In this document: positions 5,662-6,823 of the stretch, piece after piece
Numbering within the stretch: the first letter of the stretch is position 1
Layout: each line of letters opens with the position of its first letter
Source of the DNA: Propionibacteriales bacterium
GTDB lineage: Bacteria; Actinomycetota; Actinomycetes; Propionibacteriales; Propionibacteriaceae
Length of the DNA: 6,823 nucleotides
Assembly (NCBI GenBank): GCA_030453285.1
Contig: JAKDKP010000122.1
Location: forward strand, 1 to 6,823
Reading direction: 5' to 3'
Translations under genes and position numbers: made by a program
Notes under the pieces: generated by a model
What the model was told of the DNA's origin: nothing
Seen by the model: the letters and a program-made list of their open reading frames with translations, nothing else
Databases searched by the model: none

Positions 5662-5666
5662 CATTC

Positions 5667-6823
5667 ATGAGCATCGTGCATCCCGATCGTCTCCTGCCCG
5701 CCGATCCCGCCACACGCGAGATCGCCCGGCGTCTGTATGCCGAGGTCGCCAACGCAACGATCCTCTCCCCCCACGGGCACGTCACACCTGGCCTGCTGCT
5801 GGACGATGCACCGTTCGGCAGCCCCTCGGAGTTGTTGATCACCCCCGACCACTACGTCACCAGGGTCCTGCATTCGGCTGGAGTTCCCCTGGATGAGTTG
5901 GGTCGTCAAGTTGACGGCGACCCCAGCACCGTCCCGTCGGAGACGATCTGGCGGCGCCTGGCCGAGCACTGGCACCGCTTCCTCGGCACCCCGGTGCGCT
6001 ACTGGATGGAGAACCAACTCAGTGACCTGTTCGGCATCACCGAACCGCTCACCCCGGCCAATGCCGACGCCATCCACGACTCGATCACCGCCACCCTGGT
6101 CGACCCGGCCTTTCGGCCACGTGCACTCTTCAATCGTTTCGGCATCGAGGTGCTCGCCACCACCGACGATCCCGCCGATGACCTGGCAGCCCACCGGGCG
6201 CTTGCCGAGGACGACACCTTCACCGGTCGAGTCCTGCCAACGTGGCGGGCTGACCGCTTCATGACACCGGACCAGGCGGCCTGGCCGTTGGCGCTGAACG
6301 CCCTGGCCGAACGGACGGGCATCGACTGCGGCACGTACGCCGGGCTGGTGGCGGCGCTGCGCGCGAGTCGACAGCACTTCGTCGACCACGGTTGTACGGC
6401 CACCGATACCGGTGTCGCCGACGCCGACAGCACCCCGCTGGACGAGGCCGAGGCCGAACGGATCCATGCGCGCGGCCTGCGGGGCGCGGCCACCGTGGCC
6501 GAGGCGACCGCGTACCGACACAACCTGCTCTACCGCTTTGCCGAGTGGTCCTGCGAGGACGGCCTGGTGATGCAACTGCACCCCGGCGTGATCCGCAACC
6601 ACCACCGGGCGACCTTCGAACGGTTCGGCGCCGACGTCGGTGCCGATCTGCCCGATGTGGCTTCGTTCACCCGTCCACTGGCTCCCGTGCTGCAGGACTT
6701 CGGCACGAATCCGAATCTGCATCTGGTGCTGTTCACCGTCGATGAGACCGCGTTCAGCCGTGAGATCGCCCCGCTGGCCGGCTTCTATCCGGCGGTCTAC
6801 GTCGGAGCCCCGTGGTGGTTCAT
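5667..6823 (+). CDS. uxaC: Glucuronate isomerase (uronate isomerase), 3' end missing
   Basis: The frame is open from ATG 5667 to the window edge and gives 385 complete residues of a family normally about 465-470 long, so roughly 80 residues are cut off. The protein belongs to the amidohydrolase-fold uronate isomerases. The metal-binding H36-x-H38 is in 'SPHGHVTP'. Further family landmarks are 'LITPDHYVTRVL', 'FGIEVLATTDDPADDLAAH' (T165-P169 at its core), 'VLPTWRADRF', 'FVDHGCT' (H241-C243), 'CEDGLVMQLHPGV' followed by R310-N311-H312-H313, and 'YVGAPWWF' at the end. UxaC converts D-glucuronate to D-fructuronate, and often D-galacturonate to D-tagaturonate, in the cytoplasm. It is transcribed divergently from the operon that ends with the UxuB-like reductase, so the two would carry out consecutive steps. 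The sequence style is that of actinobacterial UxaC rather than the E. coli form. It was verified codon by codon with no internal stop. Confidence 0.93.
   Translation, partial: MSIVHPDRLLPADPATREIARRLYAEVANATILSPHGHVTPGLLLDDAPFGSPSELLITPDHYVTRVLHSAGVPLDELGRQVDGDPSTVPSETIWRRLAEHWHRFLGTPVRYWMENQLSDLFGITEPLTPANADAIHDSITATLVDPAFRPRALFNRFGIEVLATTDDPADDLAAHRALAEDDTFTGRVLPTWRADRFMTPDQAAWPLALNALAERTGIDCGTYAGLVAALRASRQHFVDHGCTATDTGVADADSTPLDEAEAERIHARGLRGAATVAEATAYRHNLLYRFAEWSCEDGLVMQLHPGVIRNHHRATFERFGADVGADLPDVASFTRPLAPVLQDFGTNPNLHLVLFTVDETAFSREIAPLAGFYPAVYVGAPWWF

Larger units (their letters stand above)
5495..5666. promoter_or_regulatory. Divergent intergenic control region between the operon and uxaC
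   Basis: This 172-bp stretch is the only sizeable non-coding space in the window. It must hold the promoter for uxaC (+) and probably that for the four-gene operon (-). On the minus strand TAGTCT (5507-5502) is a fair -10 match seven bases before the GTG. On the plus strand TAGGGT (5611-5616) fits the loose actinobacterial TAnnnT -10 pattern, but I see no good -35 for either. A 19-bp inverted repeat (5545-5563) lies near the middle. No riboswitch or small RNA is recognisable. Regulation of both sides by one uronate-responsive repressor (for example GntR or LacI type) is inference. Confidence 0.55.

Noticed and set aside
5495..5842. Upstream extension of the first operon gene by 116 codons
   Set aside because: The extra part overlaps the uxaC start on the opposite strand, is Arg/Gly/Ser-rich and resembles no family; the GTG at 5494 fits the barrel start better.
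5505..6722. Long open frame of 405 codons on the minus strand opposite uxaC
   Set aside because: It is antisense to a clearly conserved uxaC frame, its translation is Gly/Val/Gln-rich without recognisable motifs, and long antisense frames are expected in GC-rich DNA.

Overview
The window is high-GC DNA with strong third-position GC bias, tightly packed genes and ATGA start/stop overlaps. It looks like an actinobacterial chromosome, most plausibly Propionibacteriaceae or a nearby family. That placement is inference from composition and protein style, not from a search. No mobile element, tRNA, rRNA or CRISPR array is visible.

Left part, + strand (1-1205): the 3' end of a glycogen branching enzyme gene (glgB) carries an unusual tail built from a 21-nt tandem repeat. 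It overlaps by ATGA with a two-part protein, an N-terminal partial GNAT-like region followed by a complete Nudix hydrolase domain. A 56-bp convergent gap follows.

Centre, - strand (5494 down to 1262): a four-gene operon. In transcription order it holds a TIM-barrel sugar isomerase/epimerase-like protein, a Gfo/Idh/MocA dehydrogenase, a second TIM-barrel isomerase/epimerase-like protein, and a long-chain mannitol dehydrogenase family protein best read as D-fructuronate (mannonate) oxidoreductase, UxuB. Every junction is a 4-nt ATGA overlap, so the four proteins are probably made together.

Right part: a 172-bp divergent intergenic region, then uxaC (glucuronate isomerase) on the + strand, cut by the window edge. 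UxaC makes D-fructuronate from D-glucuronate and the UxuB-like enzyme would reduce it to D-mannonate, so the locus looks like hexuronate catabolism. The three extra operon genes are not part of the classical uxaC-uxuB-uxuA route. They suggest an upstream module that converts a modified or glycosylated sugar acid, possibly through a transient keto-sugar. Mannonate dehydratase, KDG kinase/aldolase, a transporter and a regulator are not in this window. This unexplained dehydrogenase plus two TIM-barrel module is the most interesting content.
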